Assembly: GCA_020849205.1 (NCBI GenBank)
Contig: JADLGS010000059.1
Coordinates: 1 to 9,193 of the forward strand
From: Candidatus Falkowiibacteriota bacterium
GTDB lineage: Bacteria; Patescibacteriota; Patescibacteriia; CAIXNZ01; JADLGS01
DNA: 9,193 bases
Direction: 5' to 3'
Part shown: positions 1 to 5,808 of the stretch, in pieces
Layout of the letters: every line of letters starts with the position of its first letter
Position numbering within the stretch: the first letter of the stretch is position 1
Translations under genes and position numbers: made by a program
Notes under the pieces: model-generated
Told to the model about the DNA's origin: nothing
Seen by the model: the letters and a program-made list of their open reading frames with translations, nothing else
The model's database searches: none

Positions 1-665
1 ATCCAAACAAACTCGCAAAGAAGAGTATTTTTGAGCGTTTCAAGAAATCTGAAGAACGAACCATCATCGACACCGCAATGCAAAGCGCGCTGGAGGCGGT
101 GAAGCAAAAGAAGATTTTACCTACACCAGAACTACAAGAAATTTGGGATAACATTGAGGCAAAAATTGAAAATGGGGATGCGAAAATTCACGAAATTGGA
201 ATTGGTGGTAGATCAAAAGATCAACTTATACATGAAATTAAAAATCTTGGAAATGAAATATCAAAAGATGCATTATTAATGATGGAGGTTATGGCACAAG
301 GTGAGGACTTTAAGGCGTCAGAAAAAAATCAAAATCAAGTATTAAAAATTATAGAGCTCAGCGTTGAAGATCTTGGTTTTTCAGAGAAAGCATTCGCAGC
401 AAAAGTATTTGAACGAGCTGTTGAGCTTGGTTTACAACTTTGCCCCGCAGAAATTGGTCCAGAGCTTAGAATTAAATACCAAAATCAAAAAGAGGGTGAG
501 GATGTTTATGTTGGCATGATGCCAATAAGAATCGGATATGGCCAAGATGCCCTAGTGTTTAGCGTTGATCGTAGACACCAAAAATCTTTGCTTAGCATTG
601 GCTATTTCAGTTTTGATTTTCGTTGGCACATGAATCATCGTGTAGTTTTTGTTATGCCTAATTAA
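1..665 (+). CDS. Hypothetical protein, first of two tandem paralogs (5' end outside window)
   Basis: The reading frame is open from base 3 to the TAA at 663-665, about 220 visible residues. An ATG at 78 exists, but homology to the next gene starts upstream of it (KLAKKSIFER at 9-38), so the true start lies before the window and roughly a dozen residues are missing. Shared blocks with the downstream paralog are KLAKKSIFER, SALEAVK, KQKKILPT, ELQEIWDNIEAKIE, LSV(E/K)DLGF and ELGL-LCPAE-GP-LR. The C-terminal ~50 residues are unlike the paralog except for a final FVFV-like end (VVFVMPN). I see no signal peptide, membrane segment or catalytic motif. The N-terminal part is charged and probably helical. 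From memory, the LCPAE-GP-LR block occurs in a multi-copy family of Patescibacteria with no assigned role, and I assign none here. Confidence 0.85.
   Translation, partial: PNKLAKKSIFERFKKSEERTIIDTAMQSALEAVKQKKILPTPELQEIWDNIEAKIENGDAKIHEIGIGGRSKDQLIHEIKNLGNEISKDALLMMEVMAQGEDFKASEKNQNQVLKIIELSVEDLGFSEKAFAAKVFERAVELGLQLCPAEIGPELRIKYQNQKEGEDVYVGMMPIRIGYGQDALVFSVDRRHQKSLLSIGYFSFDFRWHMNHRVVFVMPN
8..38 (+). repeat. 31-nt exact direct repeat, copy 1 (mate at 710-740)
   Basis: Bases 8-38 are identical to 710-740, an offset of 702 nt that keeps the same codon frame. The block encodes the KLAKKSIFER segment at the start of both tandem paralogs. It is the longest exact match I found between the two genes. 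Confidence 0.9.
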
Positions 666-671
666 AATTTT

Positions 672-1355
672 ATGCACCACATCCCACCCAACCCCTTCAC
701 CGACCCATCCAAACTCGCAAAGAAGAGTATTTTTGAGCGTGCGGGTGATAAAGCGCGAAGTTTTATTGATGCTGCTTTTGATAGTGCCTTAGAGGCGGTG
801 AAGAAGAAAGAAAAACAAAAGAAGATTTTGCCTACAGCTGAACTACAAGAGATTTGGGATAACATTGAGGCAAAGATTGAAAGTGGGGAGATAGAAGGAA
901 TTGAACTTACTATTGGTGGTAAGACAAAAGTTCAACTTGAAACAAGTTTTAAAGATAAGAAAATATACATAACTAGCCATGCTCAAGATATGTTAAACAG
1001 CAAGGACTTCGCTACTTCAGCAAAACCTGAACAATTAAACCTCGTAAAACTATCAGTCAAAGACTTAGGATTTCCAAATGGTGCGACTTACAAAGAAATA
1101 TGCGACAAGGCAAACGAACTTGGTCTTGATTTATGCCCAGCAGAAGTTGGACCTCATTTAAGATTACAGGATGATACACAATCGATGGGTGATTATTATA
1201 ACATTGCTATGAAGCCTATTTCAGATCGTGACGGTGGCCCGAACATCTTCCGTCTGTTTCAGGTTGGTGATGATCTCTGGCTGCACAGCGACCATGGTCG
1301 GCCTGATGTCAGGTATTATGCCGACGACCCGTTCGTTTTTGTTTCCCGCAAGTAA
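672..1355 (+). CDS. Hypothetical protein, second of two tandem paralogs (227 aa)
   Basis: The gene starts six bases after the stop of its paralog and ends with TAA at 1353-1355. Residues 12-80 closely match the upstream copy, apart from a four-residue lysine-rich insertion near KKKEKQKK. The middle (about 80-130) has diverged, then LSVKDLGF and ELGLDLCPAEVGPHLRL return near residues 137-170. The last ~47 residues, rich in D, G, W and H (DDLWLHSDHGRPDVRYY), have no counterpart in copy 1. Base composition changes along the gene: my hand count gives about 33% G+C for 901-1020 and about 54% for 1211-1380. I recall similar C-terminal ends in multi-copy Patescibacteria proteins, but no function. 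No transmembrane or secretion signal is visible. The upstream sequence has no Shine-Dalgarno site, so translation may be coupled to copy 1. Confidence 0.85.
   Translation: MHHIPPNPFTDPSKLAKKSIFERAGDKARSFIDAAFDSALEAVKKKEKQKKILPTAELQEIWDNIEAKIESGEIEGIELTIGGKTKVQLETSFKDKKIYITSHAQDMLNSKDFATSAKPEQLNLVKLSVKDLGFPNGATYKEICDKANELGLDLCPAEVGPHLRLQDDTQSMGDYYNIAMKPISDRDGGPNIFRLFQVGDDLWLHSDHGRPDVRYYADDPFVFVSRK
710..740 (+). repeat. 31-nt exact direct repeat, copy 2 (mate at 8-38)
   Basis: This is the in-frame second copy of the exact repeat at the start of the tandem paralogs. Such a match at synonymous positions too suggests recent duplication or gene conversion of the 5' ends, since the middle and 3' parts of the genes differ strongly. 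Confidence 0.9.
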
Positions 1356-1376
1356 CGGCGGTCACGACCGCCGTTA
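1353..1376 (+). terminator. Perfect hairpin overlapping the stop codon of the second paralog
   Basis: TAACGGCGGTC and GACCGCCGTTA are exact reverse complements separated by AC, giving a 10-bp G+C-rich stem and a 4-nt loop. The first arm begins with the TAA stop of the preceding gene. A T-rich stretch follows but starts only about 15 nt downstream (TTTTTG, TTTTATTTTT), so it is not a textbook intrinsic terminator. It could end transcription weakly or protect the mRNA 3' end. Confidence 0.5.
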
Positions 1377-1450
1377 TGAATAACTTTGAGATTTTTGTAT
1401 CTTTTATTTTTAAAATTTGTTTTCCGACCCTTTGATTCTTTAACGCTTTG

Positions 1451-1476
1451 ACCACGGCATTCGCGAATGCCGTGGT
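1451..1476. repeat. Perfect 26-bp palindrome upstream of the holB-like promoter
   Basis: Bases 1451-1463 (ACCACGGCATTCG) are the exact reverse complement of 1464-1476 (CGAATGCCGTGGT), with no spacer. A 9-bp direct repeat, GACCCTTTG, lies at 1426-1434 and 1478-1486 on either side. No T tract follows on either strand, so an intrinsic terminator is unlikely. It ends 7 nt before the predicted -35 element, which would suit an operator, but a small palindromic insertion is equally possible. Confidence 0.75.
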
Positions 1477-1483
1477 TGACCCT

Positions 1484-1511
1484 TTGGTTAAAATTGGAAA
1501 AGTGGTAATAT
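1484..1511 (+). promoter_or_regulatory. Promoter of the holB-like/lipoprotein/frr cluster, extended -10
   Basis: The -35 is TTGGTT (1484-1489), the spacer is 16 nt, and the -10 is TAATAT (1506-1511) preceded by TGG (1503-1505), matching the extended -10 pattern. Transcription would start near 1517-1519, on the ATG at 1518. The Nudix promoter has the same 16-nt spacer and TGG extension. Confidence 0.6.
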
Positions 1512-1517
1512 GTGGAA

Positions 1518-2459
1518 ATGAAAGAATTTGAAGGAATTATAGGGCATGAAAATCATGTCAGGTATCTACAAAACCTAACGCAAAAGGAGGTCGTCCCTCA
1601 CGCTTTTTTGTTTGTCGGGTCTCGTGGTGTTGGCAAAACGACGTTGGTGCAAGCATTTATTAACTCGTTAATTTCTGGAAAAGGAAGCGTTGATTTGGAA
1701 TCTCAAACGTCCAAGAATTTTTTTGATATCGCGTATGTTGATCTTGCGGAAGATAAAAAAGAAATAAGCGTAACTCAAATCCGCGAGTTGCTTGAAAAGT
1801 TAACTTTGACAAGCGCGCAGGGTGGTCACAAGTTTGCTGTCGTAATGAACGCGCAGGCGCTCAACGCATCAGCATCAAACGCTTTATTGAAATTTCTCGA
1901 AGAACCGCCTGCGCACACACACCTCCTGTTGCTCGCGACGAGCAAGGATCACATGCTCCCAACAATTATTTCGCGGTGCGTGACTCTTACGCTTCTACCA
2001 GTGGCGCGCAACGTTTTGGAAGAGCAGTTGAGGACACGGTTTCCGGAGAGCGCGCCACAAACGATCACGCAATGCGTGCTTTTGGCGCAAGGACTTCCTG
2101 GAAACGCGATTTCGTATCTGCGGGATCCTTCGCGTGTTAGTGAAATTGAAGTATTGGCGCGTGATTTGACGCGAGCGCTTCTTGGCGCGGCGCACGAACA
2201 AAGCGCTTACATCGCAAGCATCATTGATGAGTCGTCGTGGACGCATGTCGCGACTCTTGTCGCGCTTGATCTTTTGGCATACGCCTCTCATGCGCGAGAA
2301 AATTTGTTGTTACCAAATCTTGGGGATATGTATGAAAAAATTACTTCACAGCGCAAAAACATCGCCGTATGGTGTCAAGGAGTCATAGAATATGATAAAA
2401 TACATGCGTACTCAGGAAACAAGCAATTATTTTTAGAAAACTTATTTTTTAATCTATGA
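1518..2459 (+). CDS. holB: DNA polymerase III delta'-like subunit (AAA+ clamp loader)
   Basis: This 313-residue protein is an AAA+ clamp-loader subunit of the delta'/gamma-tau group. Such proteins load the sliding clamp onto primed DNA at the replication fork. The N-terminus (EGIIGHENHVRYLQ) is the usual opening of the family. A full Walker A, GSRGVGKTT, lies near residues 34-42. The Walker B position reads VVMNAQAL, without the acidic pair, as expected for a delta' that does not hydrolyse ATP. NALLKFLEEPP and the arginine-finger motif ISRC (about 151-154) are clear. The four-cysteine zinc module common after Walker A is absent. I chose ATG 1518 over GTG 1512 because the predicted transcription start falls at 1518. 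The stop overlaps the lipoprotein start by 4 nt (ATGA). At this length it is delta', not the longer tau subunit. Confidence 0.87.
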   Translation: MKEFEGIIGHENHVRYLQNLTQKEVVPHAFLFVGSRGVGKTTLVQAFINSLISGKGSVDLESQTSKNFFDIAYVDLAEDKKEISVTQIRELLEKLTLTSAQGGHKFAVVMNAQALNASASNALLKFLEEPPAHTHLLLLATSKDHMLPTIISRCVTLTLLPVARNVLEEQLRTRFPESAPQTITQCVLLAQGLPGNAISYLRDPSRVSEIEVLARDLTRALLGAAHEQSAYIASIIDESSWTHVATLVALDLLAYASHARENLLLPNLGDMYEKITSQRKNIAVWCQGVIEYDKIHAYSGNKQLFLENLFFNL

Positions 2460-3526
2460 AGCAACAGTACTACAAAGGTCTTTTTGTCCTTTTGGGTGGA
2501 GTACTCGTATTAACGGGATGTTTACCGCAACTTGGTTCATCGGGATCAAAAAGTTACGGCGCGACTGATGGCGGTGTCTACAAAAGCATCGACGGTGGCG
2601 TGACGTGGAAGCAAGTAGTCGATGTAAACGCTACCAAGGGTCAAGTAAAGCAATTCGTAAACGAAGATGTGCGCCCGATTGTTTTGGATCCACAAGATCA
2701 TGAAGCGATTTTTGCGGGAACAAACGCGATTGGTCTGATTTCATCGGTAGATGGCGCTAACAGTTGGACGCTTGATAAATTTATCAAAAATACACGCGTC
2801 GTTTCTGTGGCGATTGACTACAAAGATCGTTGTAAGTGGGTGGTGGCGCAAGCAACCAAAATTTCACGCACACTTGATTGTGGTCGTGGATGGCGTGACA
2901 TGCTTACTGAAACTCGTACGGGTTATGGCTTTCGTGTAGTGCTCACTGATCACTTTAATCGTAATGTGTTGTATGCGGCAAACACCAAAGAAGTTTTGAA
3001 GTCGCTTGATTATGGTGAAACATGGCAAACCATGGAACGATTCAACTCTGAGATTACGGATCTTGTGATGGATGCCAAAGATTCACGTAAATTGTACGTA
3101 GGATTTTTTGGTGGAGGAATGTCAAAGACTGTTGATGGAGGATTATCGTGGGAAGATATGAGTGAAGGATTATCTGAGTTTAATGGCGGCAAGCAGGTCA
3201 AAAAAATTACACAATCGCTTTCTGCTGACAACACGTTTTACCTCGTGACAAAACATGGACTACTTCGTACTACTGATGGTGGCGTGACATACACTGCTTT
3301 GCCATTATTGACTCCTGCTGGCGCCGTTGAAATCTGGTCGTTTGCTGTGCATCCTACGGATGATAATGTGATGTGGTATGGCACTGACACTACTTTATAC
3401 AAATCAATTGATAACGGTAAGACATGGAAGACTACAAAGCTTCCGACAACCCGCCGTCCAACATGGTTGACTGTGGACTTTAAGGATGGTAATGTTTTGT
3501 ACCTAGGGACACGACGTCCAGAATAA
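2456..3526 (+). CDS. Lipoprotein with seven Asp-box (BNR/sortilin-like) repeats, predicted beta-propeller
   Basis: The 356-residue protein begins with a lipoprotein signal: KGLFVLLGGVLVL, then the lipobox LTGC with the acylated cysteine at residue 22. It should be exported and anchored to the outer face of the membrane. Seven Asp-box motifs (S/T-x-D-x-G-x-x-W/Y) recur every 41-53 residues, near 44, 97, 138, 183, 225, 272 and 317, for example SIDGGVTW, SLDYGETW and SIDNGKTW. The one at 138-146 (RTLDCGRGW) is degenerate. Seven evenly spaced repeats suggest a seven-bladed propeller of the sortilin/Ycf48/BNR type. No sialidase catalytic residues can be assigned, so enzymatic activity is not inferred. 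Propellers of this kind usually bind proteins or sugars. Start and stop overlaps and gaps (4 nt upstream, 12 nt downstream to frr) place it in an operon with unrelated housekeeping genes. Confidence 0.85.
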   Translation: MKQQYYKGLFVLLGGVLVLTGCLPQLGSSGSKSYGATDGGVYKSIDGGVTWKQVVDVNATKGQVKQFVNEDVRPIVLDPQDHEAIFAGTNAIGLISSVDGANSWTLDKFIKNTRVVSVAIDYKDRCKWVVAQATKISRTLDCGRGWRDMLTETRTGYGFRVVLTDHFNRNVLYAANTKEVLKSLDYGETWQTMERFNSEITDLVMDAKDSRKLYVGFFGGGMSKTVDGGLSWEDMSEGLSEFNGGKQVKKITQSLSADNTFYLVTKHGLLRTTDGGVTYTALPLLTPAGAVEIWSFAVHPTDDNVMWYGTDTTLYKSIDNGKTWKTTKLPTTRRPTWLTVDFKDGNVLYLGTRRPE

Positions 3527-3538
3527 TTACGTAATTTT

Positions 3539-4099
3539 ATGGCACGAAATTTATATATCGACAAATTTAAAACAGATTTTGATAATGCGCTTGCGCACGC
3601 GAAGTCTGATGTTGCGGGAATTCGTACGGGTAGAGCAAATACCAAGATTCTTGAAGATGTGATGGTAGAAGCATATGGTGCTCTCCAACCAATCAAGAAC
3701 TTGGCAAATCTTTCTATCCCAGAAAACACTGCTATTGGAATTGACCCATGGGACAAGTCTTTGATGAAGGCTATTGAAAAAGCAATTATCGATGCCAATC
3801 TTGGTTTGGCGGTGGTGAACACAGGAGCTAAGCTTCTCGCGAAAGTTCCATTGCTCACAGAAGAAACGCGCAAAGACATGGTGAAGCTTTTGGGTAGAAA
3901 AATTGAAGACGCGCGTATTAGCGTTCGTAAGTTGCGCGATACCGTCAAAGACGCAATCACTTCGGCAGAAAAATCAAAGGAAATTACGGAAGACGATAAG
4001 TTTGCGTATCTCGCGGGTCTTGATGAGTTTATTGATGAACAAAATGAAATACTTGAAAAGATGCGTGACGACAAAGAAAAAGAGTTGATGACGATTTAG
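3539..4099 (+). CDS. frr: Ribosome recycling factor
   Basis: This 186-residue protein matches the family's usual length of about 185. With EF-G it splits the post-termination ribosome so that subunits can be reused. Recognisable blocks are the N-terminal helix with GIRTGRAN (27-34), the hinge and small-domain segment GALQPIKNLANLSIPE (47-62), DPWDKSLMKAIEKAI (69-83), the PLLTEETRKDMVKLL segment (104-118) and the basic helix ISVRKLRD (127-134). The C-terminus forms the long closing helix. The gene follows the lipoprotein by 12 nt with no Shine-Dalgarno site. In many bacteria frr follows pyrH and tsf, and neither is adjacent upstream here. Confidence 0.97.
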   Translation: MARNLYIDKFKTDFDNALAHAKSDVAGIRTGRANTKILEDVMVEAYGALQPIKNLANLSIPENTAIGIDPWDKSLMKAIEKAIIDANLGLAVVNTGAKLLAKVPLLTEETRKDMVKLLGRKIEDARISVRKLRDTVKDAITSAEKSKEITEDDKFAYLAGLDEFIDEQNEILEKMRDDKEKELMTI

Positions 4100-4132
4100 G
4101 GAGTAGGAAAAAGGGAAAGGGAAGGTAAAACA

Positions 4133-4214
4133 CGTCATTCTGAGCGAATGAAATGAGTCGAAGAATCTGCGTACAAATAGATCCTTCGACGCACTACGTT
4201 TACTTAGGATGACG
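4133..4214. repeat. REP/MITE-like imperfect inverted repeat
   Basis: Two 36-nt arms, 4133-4168 and 4179-4214, pair around a 10-nt loop. The ends match well: CGTCATTCTGAG against the complement of CTTAGGATGACG, and GTCGAAGAATCT against AGATCCTTCGAC. The middle 11-12 nt of the arms do not pair. From memory, the words GTCATTCTGAGCGAA and GATCCTTCG...AGGATGACG belong to a dispersed intergenic repeat seen in many bacterial genomes. It lies between frr and the glyQS promoter and may also act as a transcript 3' end. A purine-rich stretch (4100-4130) precedes it, in which I see no gene. Confidence 0.75.
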
Positions 4215-4241
4215 TTATTTGTTTTATTAAAGCTAGTTATC

Positions 4242-4276
4242 TTTTAATTTTCTGAATCTTGTGCTACACTTATACT
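4242..4276 (+). promoter_or_regulatory. Promoter of the T-box/glyQS operon
   Basis: Two overlapping -10 candidates are present: TACACT (4265-4270), with an upstream TGC giving an extended -10, and TATACT (4271-4276). The -35 is weak: TTTTAA at 4242-4247 is 17 nt from the first, and TTTTCT at 4248-4253 is 17 nt from the second. Either would start RNA between about 4277 and 4283, just before the T-box leader. Confidence 0.5.
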
Positions 4277-4409
4277 AGATTACGAGAAGGGATTGGCCTC
4301 CCAGGTGTACTACAATTTATGAGTGTTTGGAAGCATATGCTGTCCAAAAAGTTGAGTGGAACCGTCCATCCCCAGGACCTCAACAAATCTAAATTTTGGG
4401 GATTTTTTT
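4277..4409 (+). promoter_or_regulatory. T-box riboswitch (tRNA-Gly sensing leader) of glyQS
   Basis: T-box leaders bind uncharged tRNA and then allow readthrough of a terminator. The antiterminator here is complete: GTTGAG (4351-4356) pairs with CTCAAC (4379-4384), the 7-nt bulge TGGAACC is at 4357-4363, and GTCC (4364-4367) pairs with GGAC (4375-4378) around loop ATCCCCA. The variable base makes TGGA, complementary to UCCA, as expected for tRNA-Gly with discriminator U. Upstream, TTTGGA (4326-4331) pairs with TCCAAA (4343-4348) and AGC with GCT to form a stem III-like hairpin. Stem I is very short: GGGA/TCCC (4289-4292/4299-4302) holds GGC in its loop, and AGATT/AATTT may close the base. The specifier is uncertain (GGC 4295-4297, or GGT 4304-4306). 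The gene downstream, glycyl-tRNA synthetase, agrees with the predicted amino acid. Confidence 0.83.
4368..4409 (+). terminator. Regulated intrinsic terminator within the T-box leader
   Basis: ATCCCCA (4368-4374) pairs with TGGGGAT (4397-4403), followed by seven T (4403-4409). The 5' arm of this stem is the loop of the antiterminator, and the antiterminator's 3' strands lie in this hairpin's loop, so the two structures should exclude each other. This is the switch expected for a transcriptional T-box. Confidence 0.8.
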
Positions 4410-4419
4410 ATTTATCACT

Positions 4420-5805
4420 ATGGACAACAACAAAAAATCCATGGAAACAATCGTGAACCTTTGTAAGGGACGCGGTTTCGTGTACCCCGGTTCAGAAATT
4501 TACGGTGGCCTTGCTAATACGTGGGACTACGGACCACTTGGCTCACAAATGAAAATGAATCTCAAAGCGGAGTGGTGGAAATTTTTTGTGCAAAAGCGTC
4601 CCGACATGGTGGGCCTTGATTCAGCGATTTTCATGAATCCAAAGGTGTGGGAAGCGTCAGGACATGTTGCAAACTTTTCTGATCCACTTGTTGATTGTAA
4701 ATCATGTAAATCGCGCCATCGTGCCGATCACATTATTGAAGCGCAAGCCGATATTGATGTGGAAGGAAAGACTACGCAAGAGATTGATGAAATTATTGCA
4801 AGTAAAGGAGTGAAGTGTCCAAAGTGTGGAGAAAAGAATTTCACGCCAGTGCGCAAATTTAATTTACTCTTTGAAACGCTTCTTGGTGTTATTGAAGGCG
4901 ACAAGAGTTCAATCTATCTTCGCGGAGAAACTGCTCAGGGAATTTTTGTGAATTTCAAAAATATTTTACAATCATCTCGCAAGAAACTTCCATTTGGTGT
5001 GTGTCAGATTGGTAAAGCTTTTCGAAACGAAATTACGCCAGGAAACTTTACGTTCCGTACGCTAGAATTTGAACAAGCTGAAATTGAATACTTCTTTAAT
5101 CCCGCAAAGCAGGATTGGGAGAAATTGTTTGACGAGCTTTTGGGAAGCATGAAAGAATTTTTGACCACACGTCTTGGGCTCAAAGATGAAAATTTGCGAG
5201 AGCTTGAGCATGCCAAGGAAAAGTTGTCTCATTACTCAAAGAAAACTGTTGATTTTGAATTCAACTATCCTTTTGGTTTCAAAGAATTAACAGGATGCGC
5301 ATACCGCACCGACTTTGACCTCGCAACGCACTCAAAAGCAAGCGGACAAGACTTAACTTACTACGAACAAGAAGCAAACGAACACGTGGCGCCACACGTG
5401 ATTGAACCATCATTTGGTGTGGACCGCATGATTTTGGCAACCATCGTTGATGCATATGACGAAGAAGGCGAAGGCGAAGAAAAGCGCACCGTGCTTCGAT
5501 TCAACAAATACATGGCGCCATATCAAGTTGCTGTGTTACCACTCTCAAAGAAAGATGAACTGTCAGTTGTTGCACAGCCAATTTTTAACACGCTACTTGA
5601 TTCTTTCCGCGTTGACTACGATGAGACGCAATCAATTGGAAAGCGCTACCGTCGCCAAGATGAAATTGGAACACTCTATTGTATCACCGTTGATTTTGAT
5701 TCAATTAATGACCACATGGTAACCGTGCGCGAGCGTGACTCGATGAAACAAGAAAGAGTTCCTATCGCAGAACTTGTGTCATATCTAGGTAAGCTTCTAG
5801 CATAA
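4420..5805 (+). CDS. glyQS: Glycyl-tRNA synthetase, eukaryote/archaea-type homodimeric class II
   Basis: The 461-residue enzyme charges tRNA-Gly with glycine in the cytoplasm. It is the single-chain alpha2 type, not the bacterial two-subunit GlyQ/GlyS form. CKGRGFVYPGSEIYGGLANTW... at the N-terminus (15-35) is characteristic. An insertion carries two Cys pairs, C93/C96 and C133/C136, a likely zinc knuckle. Motif 2 covers FRNEITPGNF and TFRTLEFEQAE (201-221). GCAYRTDFDLATH (292-304) forms part of the glycine site, and motif 3 is EPSFGVDRM (329-337). The anticodon-binding domain runs from about 365 (APYQVAVLPL) to the end. I start at ATG 4420, just after the leader terminator. ATG 4441 is a possible alternative, and an in-frame TTG at 4396 lies inside the terminator stem and is not credible. 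The peptidase gene follows after 3 nt. Confidence 0.96.
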   Translation: MDNNKKSMETIVNLCKGRGFVYPGSEIYGGLANTWDYGPLGSQMKMNLKAEWWKFFVQKRPDMVGLDSAIFMNPKVWEASGHVANFSDPLVDCKSCKSRHRADHIIEAQADIDVEGKTTQEIDEIIASKGVKCPKCGEKNFTPVRKFNLLFETLLGVIEGDKSSIYLRGETAQGIFVNFKNILQSSRKKLPFGVCQIGKAFRNEITPGNFTFRTLEFEQAEIEYFFNPAKQDWEKLFDELLGSMKEFLTTRLGLKDENLRELEHAKEKLSHYSKKTVDFEFNYPFGFKELTGCAYRTDFDLATHSKASGQDLTYYEQEANEHVAPHVIEPSFGVDRMILATIVDAYDEEGEGEEKRTVLRFNKYMAPYQVAVLPLSKKDELSVVAQPIFNTLLDSFRVDYDETQSIGKRYRRQDEIGTLYCITVDFDSINDHMVTVRERDSMKQERVPIAELVSYLGKLLA

Positions 5806-5808
5806 GAT

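Noticed and set aside
78..80. ATG 78 as the true start of the first paralog
   Set aside because: Homology with the second paralog continues in frame upstream to the window edge, so this methionine is internal.
3238..4074. Long minus-strand open frame (278 codons) opposite the lipoprotein end and frr
   Set aside because: It is antisense to the clearly recognised frr and lipoprotein genes, is Ser/Arg-rich with no family resemblance, and has no promoter. It is a shadow of codon bias on the other strand.
4098..4130. G-quadruplex-like purine-rich tract after frr
   Set aside because: Only about three GGG runs with uneven spacing are present. It is too weak to call.
4396..4419. N-terminal extension of glyQS from TTG 4396
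   Set aside because: This start lies in the 3' part of the terminator hairpin and its U tract. Family alignment starts after the ATG at 4420.
4259..4456. Small + strand frame across the glyQS leader
   Set aside because: It runs through the promoter, T-box and terminator in a different frame from glyQS. The RNA structure explains the region, and no leader-peptide features such as glycine runs are visible.
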